Below are positions 50,522 to 59,622 of a stretch of DNA of 64,000 nt, piece after piece. This DNA is from Pichia kudriavzevii (lineage: Eukaryota > Ascomycota > Pichiomycetes > Pichiales > Pichiaceae): assembly GCF_003054445.1 (NCBI RefSeq), contig NC_042506.1, positions 1,185,501 to 1,249,500 on the forward strand, written 5' to 3'. How positions within the stretch are numbered: the first letter of the stretch is position 1; each line of letters starts with the position of its first letter. A model generated the notes under the pieces. It did no database searches, was not told where the DNA came from, and was given only the letters and a program-made list of their open reading frames with translations. The position numbers were made by a program, and so were the translations under genes.

Positions 50522-52150
50522 ATGCAGAAATTATTGTTACTAGCTACCTCAATTACTACTATTTCTGCATTACCAATAGGCATTGATACCCCGGTTGCCA
50601 ATGTTACCTTGTCAGAGGATTTGTTCCCCACCGATATTGGGTTTCTTGGGAAAACAGCTACAGCTGATGCTCCATTCCTAGCGGAAACCAATGGTGCGGC
50701 AATTACCTATGGTGTTCCGACATCTTCTTATACATTGCCACAGCCAATTGAGACAGCTATCCAAGCTAGAGACCATAGGAATGGCGACCAAAATATCTAT
50801 GAGTTATTTGGAAGTTTATCTCCTTATTATGTTAGTGATGGTTGGGGGGTTTATGATTACGGATTACCCAAACAGTGTTCGATTAACCAGGTTCATGTTT
50901 TATCAAGGCATGGAAGTAGGTACCCAACAAGCCCAAACAGTTTAAGTAAGTTACTTTCGCATAAGAATTACACCGTATCGGGGGAATTGGAGTTTCTAAA
51001 CAATTGGAAGTATTTACAGGGATCGGGAATCTTAACAAAACTTGGTAATCAACAATTGTTTGATAAGGGAGTCAGGACGTTCTTCAGATATGGCCAATTG
51101 CAGGACTGGAATGAAGATGCCATGAAGATTGTGGCAAGAACGACATCTCAGGAGCGTATGACTTTTAGTGCGGAATACTTCCTTGCAGGGTTCTATGGTT
51201 TAGACTGGCACGACAAGGCCAATTTGGAGATTATCATTGAGGCAAAAGGTTTTAACAATTCCCTCGTACCTTACGAGAATTGTCCTCTTAATGGAAAGAC
51301 GTATGCCATTGCCCCATTATCAGCAGATGGTTTTCTTGAAAAGTATACCATGAAAGCGGTAGATAGACTCAACAGCCAAGCTGAAGGAATCGTATTTGAT
51401 GCTAAAAGTGTGAAAGAAATGCAGGATTTATGCGCATACGAGACTAACAACAATGGCTTTTCCCACTTTTGTGGTTTGTTCACTCAACAGGAATGGGAGG
51501 ACTATGAATATTATAACTCTTGGACTTGGTACAACAGCAATATGTTTGGCTCACCAAATGGCAGAGCTATTGGAATAAGTTGGGTTGAAGAGTTCAAACA
51601 AAGACTAACAGGATCAAGTAAGTTTAACTGGGAGACATTAGGGTTGCAAAACACCACCCTTGATGCAAACCCAACATACTTCCCTGTTGACCAGAAGTTA
51701 TACTTCGATTTCTCACATGATTCTATCATTACTAGTATTTTTACTGCTCTTGGCATGGAGCAGTTCAAGACGAATTTCACCGTTGACGGATCTCTCAGAG
51801 AAACGAATTTCCAATTATCAAAGGTTGTGCCATTTGCCTCACAGACATACTTTGAGATCATTGAATGTGATGGTGAGGTTTCAGCAAACAGAACGGAGCC
51901 AGAGACGAGCAGCAACAGCACTACGGGCACTCCAAACAAGTATGTGCACATGATATTGAATGACCATACTATTGACTTGTCGAAGAACTTTCCGGAGTAC
52001 TGCAGCCCAAGAGTGGACGGATGGTGTGAATTTGATAGCTTTGTCAAATACCTGGACACGCTCTGGGAGGTTGCGGATTTTGAAGAGGCTTGCTTTAGTG
52101 GAACCTATAACACTACCCAGATTGTTAAAAACGGTGCCCCAAACTCGTAG
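50522..52150 (+). CDS. Secreted histidine acid phosphatase/phytase-like enzyme (copy 3)
   Basis: 542 residues with signal peptide MQKLLLLATSITTISA, VLSRHGSRYPT and FDFSHDSIITS. The N-terminal third is the most diverged of the three (LAETNGAAITYGVP, YDYGLPKQCSINQVHV). 51038-51242 match copy 2 without a visible difference, and the last part (51737-52110) matches both copies. Active-site motifs are intact. The promoter lacks CACGTG, so expression probably differs from its sisters. It converges on HEM13 with 243 bp between stops. Confidence 0.9.
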   Translation: MQKLLLLATSITTISALPIGIDTPVANVTLSEDLFPTDIGFLGKTATADAPFLAETNGAAITYGVPTSSYTLPQPIETAIQARDHRNGDQNIYELFGSLSPYYVSDGWGVYDYGLPKQCSINQVHVLSRHGSRYPTSPNSLSKLLSHKNYTVSGELEFLNNWKYLQGSGILTKLGNQQLFDKGVRTFFRYGQLQDWNEDAMKIVARTTSQERMTFSAEYFLAGFYGLDWHDKANLEIIIEAKGFNNSLVPYENCPLNGKTYAIAPLSADGFLEKYTMKAVDRLNSQAEGIVFDAKSVKEMQDLCAYETNNNGFSHFCGLFTQQEWEDYEYYNSWTWYNSNMFGSPNGRAIGISWVEEFKQRLTGSSKFNWETLGLQNTTLDANPTYFPVDQKLYFDFSHDSIITSIFTALGMEQFKTNFTVDGSLRETNFQLSKVVPFASQTYFEIIECDGEVSANRTEPETSSNSTTGTPNKYVHMILNDHTIDLSKNFPEYCSPRVDGWCEFDSFVKYLDTLWEVADFEEACFSGTYNTTQIVKNGAPNS

Positions 52151-52393
52151 ATTAGATATGTTGTCTTTATTTTGATGACAATTAGTTTTTCGTTGGAATG
52201 GTGGTTAGAGTCTACTTAAAACATAGGTTTAAATCACTCGGACCACCATTGAAAGCTAGATACCGTAGTCTCTAAGAAAACGAGATTTGTTATATTGTTT
52301 ATCTACTGCAACTAACTAATTAGTGAAGTTGATTACGATCGTTGAAAGCTCATTACACATTATCTAAATTCTAAAGCAAAAAGAAAAAGTAAC

Positions 52394-53350
52394 TTAAACC
52401 CAATTAACCGGATTCCTAGTAACTTTTAGCAATTCGGCTTCTCTCGAACCCTCCTCGGGCTCATGGTTATATAACCACGTAGCAGTCTTAGGCAAACTCA
52501 TCAAAATAGACTCAACCCTTGAACCTGGAGTTTGCAATCCAAACTTTGTACCTCTATCATAGACAAGGTTGAATTCAACGTATCTACCTCTTCTGATTTG
52601 TTGCCATTCTTTTTCCTTTTCTGTATATGGATCGTCTTTATGTTTAGCAACTAGCGGAACATAAGAAGGCAACATTGCATTGAAGCAAGATTCTGCCATC
52701 TCAAGACATTTTTGAGGTGGTAGTCTATTAAAATCATCGTAGAAAATACCACCTACACCTCTAGTTTCACCTCTATGGGCGATAAAGAAATATTTATCAC
52801 ACCATTCTTTGAATTCCGGGAACAATTCCTTACCAAAAGGATCCAATGCTTCCTTGTGTAACTTGTGGAAATGGATGGCATCCTCTTTATACAAGTAACT
52901 AGGCGTCAAATCTGCACCACCACCGAACCACCAAGTTTGCGTTGTACCATCTGGGTTCATGATTTCAAAATATCTGTAATTCAAATGCATCGTTGGAGCA
53001 TGAGGGTTCCAAGGATGTAAAACCATGGACAACCCACAGGCAAAAAAACCAACGGTACCTTCACTGCTGGTCTGGATATCCTTGTGGTCATTCTTCATAC
53101 GCTCAATAGCGCCTGGTGGTAGGGTTCCATGAACTACGGAAACATTGACACCAGCCTTCTCAAAAGTGTCACCATCAGCTAGAACCATGGAACGTCCACC
53201 ACCGCCATTATTACCACGTTCCCATTCATCTGGTCTGAACCTAGCCGTTGGTTCTAGAGTTTCTAAACCAGCGCAAATTTCTGCCTGTTTAGCACGAACT
53301 AAACGTTCCATCTGGACTTTAATAGGTAATGAAGGATCAAGTACGGACAT
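52394..53350 (-). CDS. HEM13: Oxygen-dependent coproporphyrinogen III oxidase
   Basis: 318 residues from the ATG at 53350; an upstream TTG is rejected. It performs two oxidative decarboxylations of coproporphyrinogen III to protoporphyrinogen IX, cytosolic in yeast. Signatures: [91 protein letters not shown] and [17 protein letters not shown]. Length fits the yeast family (328 in S. cerevisiae). A GTTT repeat sits just upstream of the start codon, in the promoter or leader. Confidence 0.97.
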   Translation of the reverse strand: MSVLDPSLPIKVQMERLVRAKQAEICAGLETLEPTARFRPDEWERGNNGGGGRSMVLADGDTFEKAGVNVSVVHGTLPPGAIERMKNDHKDIQTSSEGTVGFFACGLSMVLHPWNPHAPTMHLNYRYFEIMNPDGTTQTWWFGGGADLTPSYLYKEDAIHFHKLHKEALDPFGKELFPEFKEWCDKYFFIAHRGETRGVGGIFYDDFNRLPPQKCLEMAESCFNAMLPSYVPLVAKHKDDPYTEKEKEWQQIRRGRYVEFNLVYDRGTKFGLQTPGSRVESILMSLPKTATWLYNHEPEEGSREAELLKVTRNPVNWV

Positions 53351-53375
53351 TCTATTCTTATTCTCGAATGTCAAC

Positions 53376-53412
53376 TTTGTTTGTTTGTTTGTTTGTTTGT
53401 TTGTTTGTTTGT
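53376..53412. repeat. GTTT tetranucleotide repeat in HEM13 leader
   Basis: About nine TTTG units, only 26 bp upstream of the HEM13 ATG. Probably transcribed as AAAC repeats in the 5' UTR. Confidence 0.92.
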
Positions 53413-53927
53413 TCTGTCTGTTGCTTTATTGGCGAAATGGTAGCGGTGTTTAGAGGGAAGTTGCAGGAAGCTATTAGGGGTGAACTAACGGTTTATATAG
53501 TTGTCGTTCTAGTGTAGTGGTTTTTGAATGAAATGGAAAAGTCGTTACACCAGAGTTCGTTTCGCTAAACGATGAACGATCGATCGAATAACTCTCATTT
53601 TCCCATTATTAATTTTTTTCGGAAGAAAAAACCAGTTGTAACGCCATTTTTATCTGAATTTATTTAATAATATATACAACAAAATACATATATTTGTGTG
53701 TAGGCTAACGTAATCGAAATAAGCAAAAAAAACAACGAAACTCTTGTAGCTAAATGGGTATAAAAAAGAAACTACACTACTCTACACTATACTATACTAA
53801 ACTAAAATATATTGTTAACAAGACAACTATACATATTTTTTCTTTCTTTCTTTCGTTCTCTCTAACTGGATATAAATGATAACGCCGACCATGTAACAAA
53901 AACAGGTATTTTTACCCTTTTATTTTC

Positions 53928-53948
53928 TTGTTTGTTTGTTTGTTTGTA
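53928..53948. repeat. Second GTTT tetranucleotide repeat
   Basis: About five TTTG units downstream of the zinc-finger gene. Confidence 0.85.
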
Positions 53949-53966
53949 TGTTTTTCCTTTCTTTTC

Positions 53967-54779
53967 TTACTTCTTGGCAGTGTACTTCCTTCTGCCCTTC
54001 TTGACTTTCAAATGGGTCTTGTAGTGCTGCATGCAGTTGTCCTGGCGAGAAAACCTTGCATTACAGTCTTTCCAAGGACACACGTGGTTCTTGGCCCCTG
54101 TATGGATTCGGTGATGTCTCGCCAAATGGCCAGATGTTGTGAACCCCTTATCACAGATCTTGCAGATATATTTCCTCACTGTGCCAGTGGCAAGATTGCT
54201 CGTCTTGGTATTCGTGGCCGTGGAGGTGTTGCTTGTATTGCCTGTACTGTTGGTAGTGTCATTATCGCCAGTAATGACGTTTGTCGTTGGGGTCGCAGCG
54301 GTTTTGGAAGTGGTGCTATTCAAACTTGGGTAGTTGTTATCTCCGACGACGGGGATGTGCGCGGAACTAAGCGGTACAGAAGCGGAAGTGGACAATTTGT
54401 TTGGAATTGCATTACCATCAAGTACAGAAATCCCACGTGAATTTGACAAGTAGGGTCCGTTAATGGAGGCATGAGGCGTTAAGAGTGAGATGTTTGGGTT
54501 CAATGGCGGAAGAGGAGGAGGCGGAGGGAGGGCATGGATATCGTTGAGGACCATGCTCAAACTAGGTAGTTTTTGTCTTTGGGTATCGGTTTCATTGATA
54601 TTGACGCTGGTGTTTGTTGCAAGGATACTAACATTGGTCTGTGTGTTTCTAGGTGGGTATGTATTGATGCTTGTGTTGAGAGGATGTAGTCCCGACGACT
54701 GTGCTGTGTATGGATAGTAATTATAACGATGTAGAGGATGCACAAGAGGCATAGGTAGATGGATAGGAGGAGGTAGCAT
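53967..54779 (-). CDS. NRG1: C2H2 zinc-finger transcriptional repressor, Nrg1/Nrg2-like
   Basis: 270 residues. Two C-terminal C2H2 fingers (about 204-256): CKICDKGFTTSGHLARHHRIH, then a linker TGAKNH, then CPWKDCNARFSRQDNCMQHYKTH. Fingers and linker match Nrg1/Nrg2, which recruit Ssn6-Tup1 to repress glucose-repressed, filamentation and stress genes. The rest is Pro/Thr/Asn/Ser-rich and disordered, with a PPPPPLPPLNP stretch near 85-95. ATG 54779 begins MLPPPIHLPMPLVHPLHRYN. The nearly 2 kb upstream spacer fits a strongly regulated gene. Nrg1 and Nrg2 cannot be told apart here. Confidence 0.85.
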   Translation of the reverse strand: MLPPPIHLPMPLVHPLHRYNYYPYTAQSSGLHPLNTSINTYPPRNTQTNVSILATNTSVNINETDTQRQKLPSLSMVLNDIHALPPPPPLPPLNPNISLLTPHASINGPYLSNSRGISVLDGNAIPNKLSTSASVPLSSAHIPVVGDNNYPSLNSTTSKTAATPTTNVITGDNDTTNSTGNTSNTSTATNTKTSNLATGTVRKYICKICDKGFTTSGHLARHHRIHTGAKNHVCPWKDCNARFSRQDNCMQHYKTHLKVKKGRRKYTAKK

Positions 54780-55939
54780 GTTTCAATTGAATTGTGTTTA
54801 TTTTGGGTTATACACTGATCCTACTATAGGGGTCCACGTCGTTTCCCCGTTGGAGGGAGGGAGAACATGCCAATTTCCAGCTGGGGTGTGCTTCCCTTTT
54901 ATTCTGATATGAATGTCAATACACGATGCCGTAGAGCGAGATGGACAGTAGCTGAAAAAAAAGCGGAAACGGTGTTCCCGCTGGTGAGGGGAGTGTCAGG
55001 GTCTGGCGCGGGCGGATAATTGCATCTGTTTCCACACATCTGGAAAATCCCTCAGGGTAAGGAGAGGGGGTGAGGGGTCTCATCCTTGCGAACAGGGCGC
55101 CCCTTGTGAAGGGCATTATCATGTGTGTACTGTTTTTTTCCTCAATGGTCCCAAGGGAGGGGGAAGGGGCGGCAGTTTTGCCGCCGCCACGGAGTTTACA
55201 TTGTGCGTTAGTGGTATGTAGTGTGATAACAATAGGCATGCTAGCGCCACTAAATATACAGTTTGCTTTCTAAAATGGAGGTAGTAATGATCACTATTTG
55301 GTAATAAAGTAGGCTTTCTCTGTAGGAGTCTATAAATAACGATCCAAGAGATTTTGAATAGGGAGGGACAAGGGGGAGGGGAAGGAAAAGGCCCGAGGGA
55401 GCAGGGCACGGCGCGATAAATGGAACCCTACAAGTAAACGCCGAAAAGTATTGTGTTACAGAATGGATAGTTCTTTAACCCGAGAGATTGGCAGTACAAT
55501 ATAAGGGAAAACTAGTAGGGTGCAAAAAAAAAACAAAAAAAAAACAACCATTACAACCGTGTAAATGCACGCTAGTGTACCGTTTAGTCGCTAGTGGTCT
55601 TTTCTCTTGTGCAGAAATTAGGAACTAGTGCGGTGGATAATCCTGGTATAAGGGAGTAGCGCCGTGCAAGGAAAAGAGTGGCGCGGCGCGGAAGATATCA
55701 GGAGTAAGCGAATGTTATTGGGCAGAGGGGTCCAAGTTCCCATTGGCCAGGACGGAGTGTCGGAACCTAAAAATGAAAATCGATTGTGCGGGTGTCGGAG
55801 TTAGAGTGGGTGGTAATTTTCTTTTTGTTGTTGTAGCTGTTGTTTTCTCCTTTATTGTACGAGATTCCGTAAACACGTGGATTAAATAAAACAACCGCCA
55901 TGCGTAGTAGACGCAGAGGAGCAATTAATGATGTGGCTC

Positions 55940-55960
55940 GGTCCGCGGCAAGTGCGGACC
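55940..55960. repeat. Perfect 7-bp inverted repeat with CCGCGG core
   Basis: GGTCCGC and GCGGACC separated by 7 bases. The first arm contains TCCGCGGC, one base off the pleiotropic drug response element (TCCGYGGR). It is either a hairpin or a binding site for a Zn2Cys6 dimer. Confidence 0.6.
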
Positions 55961-56336
55961 GCCCCGAAACAGGAAGGTATCTCCGTGAGGTCAGGCCCCT
56001 CCTATGTCATGTCATGTTTATATATATATATATATTACCTATACATCATATACATTCACTATCTAGATTACACAATACGTCATTATTTGGAAAATTAGTC
56101 AGTTGATTGCTTGGCAGCTTGTTTATACCTCATTTTGTTTTACTCTTCTAAATAGTGATTAAATCGTCATTGTACCATTCCATGTTCCCCCCTCTCGCAT
56201 TCGGAAACGGGTCGGCTTGGCACCCACTCGTTTCTTTTTCCTCCCGTGGTGTTTCCTCTTCCCCCCCCCACATGAGATCCAAAAGTAACGGCGAATTTGC
56301 CTATTACGGCAAGTGTGACGATTCCTTTTTTTTTCA

Positions 56337-56400
56337 CATTTTCGCATTTTCGCATTTTTGCATTTTCGCATTTTCGCATTTTCGCATTTACGCATTTCCC
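56337..56400. repeat. CATTTTCG octamer tandem repeat
   Basis: Eight 8-base units, five identical and three with one to three changes, in the SDS23 upstream region. Confidence 0.92.
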
Positions 56401-56691
56401 TATTTTCTCTGCAAAGGGAATGTGGAGAACTGACACTGTCTCGTCCCAATAGTTTAGACATTCCCTTGTAGACGTGCATCTCATATAAAAAAAAAAATAA
56501 AAAAAAACACACACTCACAGAGACTCACACATGTGGGTCATTATTTCCTTGTCGATTGATATCCATAAACATATACTGTCCTTTATTGGCGCATAGATTA
56601 ACCAATAGACTATCTAATAATCACATCCTTGTGTTGTACATCGTTTGTTACCTCCACCCCTCCCCCACTTGTGTCCCATTGTCCTTAGTCG

Positions 56692-58227
56692 ATGCCTTCT
56701 AGCAAATATCCACTCTCCCCTTCAATGAGAGCTCCAAACTCGCCCCTCTCCCAACCTTCAAGGAAAACCTCAATTGCTGAAATGTTGTCTTCGCCCCCCC
56801 CATTGGAGAATACCGACTTCAACATCAATTCTAATTCCTCTCTGTCAAATCTCGAATTGAATAATCCAAATAGCGTGCCTCACTCCCCTGCAGTGTCCTC
56901 GATTTCCTCAATTCTTAACCAGGACGACTTGGTCAATAACTACGGAACCGATAACGAGGAATATGCATCCTCAATGATGATTTCTAGAAACCCTTCTACT
57001 TCCTCAACGGCCTCTCATTTCTTAAATGGCGCCTCTCTTGAATGGCAAGACATTAAGTTGTCCGAATTGGTGGAACAGAATAAGTTGATACGTATCTCTG
57101 ACAATATAAGTGTCGAGCAGGCATTCCAGACTTTGGTTGAAAATGGGCTAACTTCCGTACCTGTAGAGTCCACCCCAAACGATTTGGATTGCTTAACTTT
57201 CGATTACACAGACTTGAATACTTATTTACTCTTGGTTTTAAACAAGTTGAAAATCGAAAACCTGAATAGCATAGATTATGAACCAAAATCTCAAATCTTG
57301 GATTATATTAAGGCCGCCCAGACAGGTAAACAAGTGCCGGTCTCCTTTGTTATTAGACTATCCCATAAAAATCCGTTTTTGAAATTGAACGAATCGGATA
57401 CATTGTCGACTGTTGTTGAAATCTTGGGTACCGGAGTACATCGAATTGCAATTATTAATAACAACAAGTTGACCGGAATCTTATCTCAGAGGAGATTGGT
57501 GAAGTTCTTGTGGGATAATGCTAGACGTTTCCCTTCAATGGAAGGCTTGTTGTCATCCTCAATCAGATCTTTACATATCGGCTCCTCAAATCCAGTCTCT
57601 ATTTTTGGTGATGAACCCCTAATCGAAGCCTTGATGAAAATGCACAACTTAAAAATGTCTTCTCTCGCAGTTGTTGACAGAAATTACCATTTGTTGGGTA
57701 ATATCTCGGTCACTGATGTTAGGTTGGTTTCTTCATCTTCCAAGTCCGATCTATTGTATAAATCTTCATTACACTTTATCTCAGTCATACTAAATTCAAG
57801 AGGTTTAGAGAATGGGAAAGACTCCTTCCCGATTTTCCATGTTACTGCCCAGACTTCCTTAGGTAGGGCAATAGCTAAACTGGTTGCTACAAAGGCCCAC
57901 AGGCTATGGATCGTCAAGCCCGAGAGTGCATCCTCCACGCCGTCTTCCCAAGATTCAAACTCTAAACATAGCCACAACCACAGCCACAGCCATAGCCACA
58001 GCCATAATCATAAGCTTGAAGATGATGTACATGCGACAGGTAAATTGGTTGGTGTTTTATCATTGACGGATATCTTGAGTTTGTACGCCAAGACGTTAGG
58101 CAAGGCCCACGTTGAACCGAGCTTAGCTAGACGACAACGTAGAAGATCCAGCTCAGGTGTGAGTGCATTGAGCAATGGAAGCCTCGAGATGTTTAGAAAG
58201 AGTATCTCCGAGAGTAGCCAACGGTGA
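56692..58227 (+). CDS. SDS23: CBS-domain protein Sds23/Sds24
   Basis: 511 residues (527 in S. cerevisiae Sds23). The N-terminus is Ser/Pro-rich with SRKTSIAEMLSSPPPLEN, a conserved element that in fission yeast Sds23 inhibits PP2A-type and PP6 phosphatases. Four CBS motifs follow (about 120-460), for example LVEQNKLIRISDNISVEQAF, GVHRIAIINNNKLTGILSQ, PLIEALMKMHNLKMSSLAVV and a last one with KLVGVLSLTDILSLYAKTLG. A His-Ser repeat (HNHSHSHSHSHNH, about 425-440) interrupts the last CBS pair. The end is basic (RRQRRRSSSG). It acts in cell separation and nutrient response. ATG 56692. Confidence 0.93.
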   Translation: MPSSKYPLSPSMRAPNSPLSQPSRKTSIAEMLSSPPPLENTDFNINSNSSLSNLELNNPNSVPHSPAVSSISSILNQDDLVNNYGTDNEEYASSMMISRNPSTSSTASHFLNGASLEWQDIKLSELVEQNKLIRISDNISVEQAFQTLVENGLTSVPVESTPNDLDCLTFDYTDLNTYLLLVLNKLKIENLNSIDYEPKSQILDYIKAAQTGKQVPVSFVIRLSHKNPFLKLNESDTLSTVVEILGTGVHRIAIINNNKLTGILSQRRLVKFLWDNARRFPSMEGLLSSSIRSLHIGSSNPVSIFGDEPLIEALMKMHNLKMSSLAVVDRNYHLLGNISVTDVRLVSSSSKSDLLYKSSLHFISVILNSRGLENGKDSFPIFHVTAQTSLGRAIAKLVATKAHRLWIVKPESASSTPSSQDSNSKHSHNHSHSHSHSHNHKLEDDVHATGKLVGVLSLTDILSLYAKTLGKAHVEPSLARRQRRRSSSGVSALSNGSLEMFRKSISESSQR

Positions 58228-59167
58228 TTATCATTGAATACTATTCAACAATTCTTCATCTACCTAATAAACTACTAAATAACTATTTATTTTCCTTTTT
58301 TGTTCCTTTTACACATTTTTTTCTGTTTCCCTTATTGTTTCGTCCTGTATATCTTATTTAATACGTTACCTAATGTCGAATAAATAGGTTGGTTCGCGTG
58401 GCGCTTCCCCCGCTTTTCGGACATGGTCGGATTTATGTGAAGAATGTATTAATCTGACAAATTTAAGGGTCTCAGCAAATTAACGTCGAGGACGCAAAAC
58501 GAGCATGTAATCAACAAAAATGAAATACTACGAAAACCAAAGGCAAAAAAATACACGTGTTCTTTACGGCAGACGCCATCACTAAAAGAACCTTTCCCCA
58601 GGTTCTTGAAACCAGTTATAAGAAGATGTTTCTTGAGGTCGTAACCTAGTTTAAGTTGGTGGACTTTTTTTGCGTTTCCCCCCTCCAGCCAAAATTAATT
58701 CTACAAGGTATATATGGAGCCAATAGGTTGAAACTTTCTTTTTCCATTTGGTTAGTATACTATTTTCTGTCTGCGGACTATTTAGGTTTAACTATTGGAA
58801 AAGTTATGCTTCTTATTGACATGGTGAAACTAGTGACAACCGAATATAGATAATAAAGGGGAGGGAAACGGGTCCAAGCCCATAAATGTAGGCAGTTTAC
58901 AAGCTGAAAAATCAACTCTCTCATGAACTTCCCGTTGTCACATGTAAACAAATAAATGTCGGTGTTGAAATGTGAATATGATATTCCTTCTACTGGTTAG
59001 TACTTTGTACGATCTTGCAATAAATCAAGGGTACTCCCAATTAGAGTGCACAACGTCGCCATGCGAAAGTTACACCTAAGTGTTCACAACAAAAAAAAAT
59101 GAGCAATGTAATATTCCATTAGGAAGAAGGAAACCAACTTTTGATGAATAATAAAAGTAGGTGTGCA

Positions 59168-59173
59168 CTTATC
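59168..59173 (-). promoter_or_regulatory. GATAAG site (GATA-factor type) 1
   Basis: CTTATC on the plus strand, about 450 bp upstream of the carboxylase ATG. Gln3/Gat1-type activators bind this in nitrogen-regulated promoters. Confidence 0.4.
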
Positions 59174-59396
59174 ATCATCTCTGTAGGAACCTGATTTCTA
59201 AGAGGAGCCAAAAAGGAGTTCAACAACAGCACTGGCTTCTTCGGATCCAGATCTTTGCATTTCCAGAAAGGATACTATATCCGATAGTGTATTTGCTAGT
59301 TTCTTTATCGTACAGCATCCATCACTGTTGGGAGAAGGACAACTAATTGTCTTGTCTCTGTATCAATATCATGCTGTTTCCCATTCAGGCAGATCT

Positions 59397-59415
59397 CGGC
59401 TGCATCGACTAGCCG
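59397..59415. promoter_or_regulatory. Inverted repeat CGGCT-N9-AGCCG
   Basis: Symmetric CGG/CCG half-sites 208 bp upstream of the ATG suit a Zn2Cys6 dimer, perhaps a pathway-specific inducer sensor. Inference from symmetry only. Confidence 0.4.
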
Positions 59416-59483
59416 CACTGGTTTCCTAGAAAGGAATTTTCCACCGCAAAATTGTACCTACAAATTTCCACGGTGGGAATACC

Positions 59484-59489
59484 CTTATC
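59484..59489 (-). promoter_or_regulatory. GATAAG site 2
   Basis: CTTATC about 135 bp upstream of the carboxylase ATG. Confidence 0.45.
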
Positions 59490-59505
59490 AGAATTCACAT
59501 TAAAT

Positions 59506-59511
59506 GATAAG
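59506..59511 (+). promoter_or_regulatory. GATAAG site 3
   Basis: GATAAG 112 bp upstream of the ATG. It forms a close inverted pair with site 2, an arrangement common in nitrogen-catabolite-repressed promoters. Confidence 0.5.
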
Positions 59512-59622
59512 CAAAGGTTGGGTGGGTGAATCAAATAGTTAAGTTAAAAGAAAAGCTAAAATACTTCTTGCAATGACTTAACTTTATGCTGAAACTGATA
59601 TATGTTTACTTGAAATTACAAA

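Larger units (their letters stand above)
53351..53966. other. Intergenic, HEM13 promoter and NRG1-like 3' side
   Basis: 616 bp, no gene. It holds two GTTT repeats (53376-53412 and 53928-53948) and ACTATACTA-type short repeats near 53775-53800. No obvious Rox1-type site was recognised. Confidence 0.55.
54780..56691. other. Long divergent intergenic region, NRG1-like gene and SDS23
   Basis: 1.9 kb without a credible gene, unusually rich in G-runs (GAGGGGAAGG-type) and AGGGG/CCCCT stress-element-like motifs. A CACGTG lies at 55874-55879, a 7-bp hairpin at 55940-55960 and an octamer repeat at 56337-56400. This suggests extensive regulation of the two flanking genes. Confidence 0.55.
58228..59622. 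promoter_or_regulatory. Intergenic and promoter of the carboxylase
   Basis: 1.4 kb. No amidase/allophanate hydrolase frame lies here, so the carboxylase is not simply a mis-split DUR1,2. The last 460 bp contain three GATAAG motifs and an inverted CGGCT/AGCCG repeat, listed separately. Confidence 0.6.

Noticed and set aside
54139-54440. Plus-strand frames opposite the zinc-finger gene
   Set aside because: Val/Leu-rich shadows of Asn/Thr codons on the coding strand.
58656-58853. 65-codon frame upstream of the carboxylase as a missing allophanate hydrolase piece
   Set aside because: No amidase signature (GGSSGG-type) and far too short.
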